Below are positions 5,551-6,666 of a stretch of 6,666 bases of DNA, in pieces. The stretch is from Bordetella parapertussis (GTDB lineage: Bacteria > Pseudomonadota > Gammaproteobacteria > Burkholderiales > Burkholderiaceae): contig CAMDLJ010000150.1 in the NCBI GenBank assembly GCA_945901665.1, positions 1 through 6,666 on the forward strand, given 5' to 3'. The translations under genes were made by a program, and so were the position numbers. The notes beneath the pieces are model-generated. The model had not been told where the DNA came from. It searched no databases and saw only the letters and a program-made list of their open reading frames with translations. The first letter of the stretch is position 1. Each line of letters starts with the position of its first letter.

Positions 5551-6663
5551 TTAAGGTGCAGGCACAAAGGTATCGATGAACTGGTTGATCTCTTGCTCAG
5601 CCACCGGGCCTGCAAACAAGCCTTCACGCCAGCGCAAGGGAATGGCGTCAAAGCCCAACCATGCGCCCAACAAAGCCCCCAGCACCGCACCACGGTGGCA
5701 GTTGTCGCCCCCGGCATTGGTGTTGGCAACCAGGGCAGCCTCAAAGTCTTGGCTGTAGCGTGCGGCCAAATACAACACGCTGGGAAACGAGTCTTCGATG
5801 TAACACGCGGGGCTGTACATGGCCCCAATCACTTGGCTGACGCTCACAGAGCTCCCCGGCGCCTTGGCCAACAAGGCGCTCAAACCTTTGCCCAATGGGG
5901 AGGCGTGGCTTTGCAACCAAGCGACCATGTCGGCCGGGGGTGAAAACACAATACCAGCCAATATCTGGGCATAGGCCGTGGCAAACACCTCCAAGGGTTG
6001 CGACACATGGGTCAAGCGCAGTTGTGTCAAAGCCGCCGCGACGGCTTGGTCAGCGCCGTGCTGGGCTGCAGTGCCCAAGATCACGGGCGCCAAACCCACC
6101 AAGCCGCCAATAGATGCAGTGTCGTGTCCGGTCTCACCGGCGCACTGGTGCGGTGGCACGCCACGGGCCCAGTTGGCAAAAAAGTCTCGGTGGTAAGACT
6201 CGGCATAGGTGTCGTTGTGGCTGTCGGGCGTGGTCATGAAGTCCACATAGTTGGACAAAAAGTCTGCGGTGTCGTGCCCTTGCTGGTGGGTCATGGAGCG
6301 CATGACCAGCCTGGCGCACAAGGCGTTCAAGGTGTTTTCACCCGCTTGCATGCCTTGGTGGTAATGGCGGTTGGGCGGCCCCCAGTGGTGTTTCTTGCCC
6401 TTGAGAATGACTTCGCCCACCACTTCACCCGACTGTGCACCGCGACCGGCGCGTGCCGTGCTCGACAAAGACATGATGGAGCTGGGGTGGTGCGCTTTGG
6501 GCGCTTGGAAGTCACGCACCTCGCCAAAGTCGCGCTGCAAATCGGACAAACGGTAGTACCAATGCACCGGCATGGACAGGGCGTCGCCCACCAACATGCC
6601 CCACAAAGCACCTCGGATGCGGTCAGCAGGGGTCAAAGTCTTGGGTTCAGCGTGTGGCGTCAT
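5551..6663 (-). CDS. ADP-ribosylglycohydrolase-fold protein with altered metal motifs
   Basis: This is a 370-residue, mostly helical protein of the ADP-ribosylglycohydrolase (DraG/ARH) superfamily, whose typical members use two Mg ions to remove ADP-ribose from proteins. Family features are the N-terminal RIRGALWGMLVGDALSMPVH (15-34), the central TGHDTASIGGLVG (178-190) and the C-terminal NTNAGGDNCHRGAVLGALLG (314-333). The usual first metal motif, TDDT, seems to be replaced by GENTLN (108-113). The usual GGDTD motif reads GGDNCHR (318-324), so several canonical Mg ligands are missing. I recall this GDNCHRG version from a divergent subfamily of unknown activity, so it is probably a conserved variant and not decay. 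There is no signal peptide, so it should act in the cytoplasm. The ATG at 6663 is 3 bases from the window edge; the reading frame starts naturally there, but an upstream start cannot be excluded. It heads a two-gene unit with the DUF1439 gene. Fold is confident, substrate unknown. Confidence 0.85.
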   Translation of the reverse strand: MTPHAEPKTLTPADRIRGALWGMLVGDALSMPVHWYYRLSDLQRDFGEVRDFQAPKAHHPSSIMSLSSTARAGRGAQSGEVVGEVILKGKKHHWGPPNRHYHQGMQAGENTLNALCARLVMRSMTHQQGHDTADFLSNYVDFMTTPDSHNDTYAESYHRDFFANWARGVPPHQCAGETGHDTASIGGLVGLAPVILGTAAQHGADQAVAAALTQLRLTHVSQPLEVFATAYAQILAGIVFSPPADMVAWLQSHASPLGKGLSALLAKAPGSSVSVSQVIGAMYSPACYIEDSFPSVLYLAARYSQDFEAALVANTNAGGDNCHRGAVLGALLGAWLGFDAIPLRWREGLFAGPVAEQEINQFIDTFVPAP

Positions 6664-6666
6664 GGT

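Noticed and set aside
5551..6663. The glycohydrolase-fold gene as a decaying pseudogene because of missing metal ligands
   Set aside because: The frame is intact over 370 codons and the surrounding motifs are well kept, so a conserved divergent subfamily is likelier.

Overview
The window looks like chromosomal DNA from a betaproteobacterium of the order Burkholderiales, most likely a phototrophic member of the Comamonadaceae such as a Limnohabitans- or Rhodoferax-type organism. Three things point this way. One is a clear BciA-type 8-vinyl reductase of (bacterio)chlorophyll synthesis. Another is an orphan TctC/Bug solute receptor, a family greatly expanded in Burkholderiales. The third is a cupredoxin resembling CopI of Rubrivivax. 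The genus is inference; no rRNA or other taxonomic marker is present. I see no tRNA, rRNA, CRISPR array, insertion sequence or phage gene.

Layout. The plus strand runs from 1 to about 5024. It opens with the 3' part of a membrane sensor histidine kinase (1-993) that overlaps an OmpR-type response regulator (990-1706) by ATGA. A 267-base gap (1707-1973) holds GC-rich hairpins, a possible promoter and a second stem-loop. It is followed by a secreted TctC-family substrate-binding protein (1974-2963), then bciA 41 bases later (3005-4036). A 124-base gap with a palindrome and a plausible sigma70 promoter precedes a membrane protein with five predicted helices fused to a type I copper (cupredoxin) domain (4161-5024). 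On the minus strand, converging on it, are an ADP-ribosylglycohydrolase-fold protein (6663 down to 5551) and, 14 bases downstream of it, a small secreted DUF1439/YceB-like protein (5536 down to 5063).

How the genes may work together. The kinase and regulator form one two-component system of unknown stimulus. bciA shows that the cell makes monovinyl (bacterio)chlorophyll, although no other photosynthesis gene is in view. The cupredoxin next door could protect pigment synthesis or the periplasm from copper, the role known for CopI in Rubrivivax, but here it is tethered to an unusual membrane domain. That fusion, and the glycohydrolase-fold protein whose usual metal-binding motifs are replaced, are the two items most worth following up. 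Otherwise this is ordinary core or near-core genome, and I found no convincing undescribed multi-gene system.
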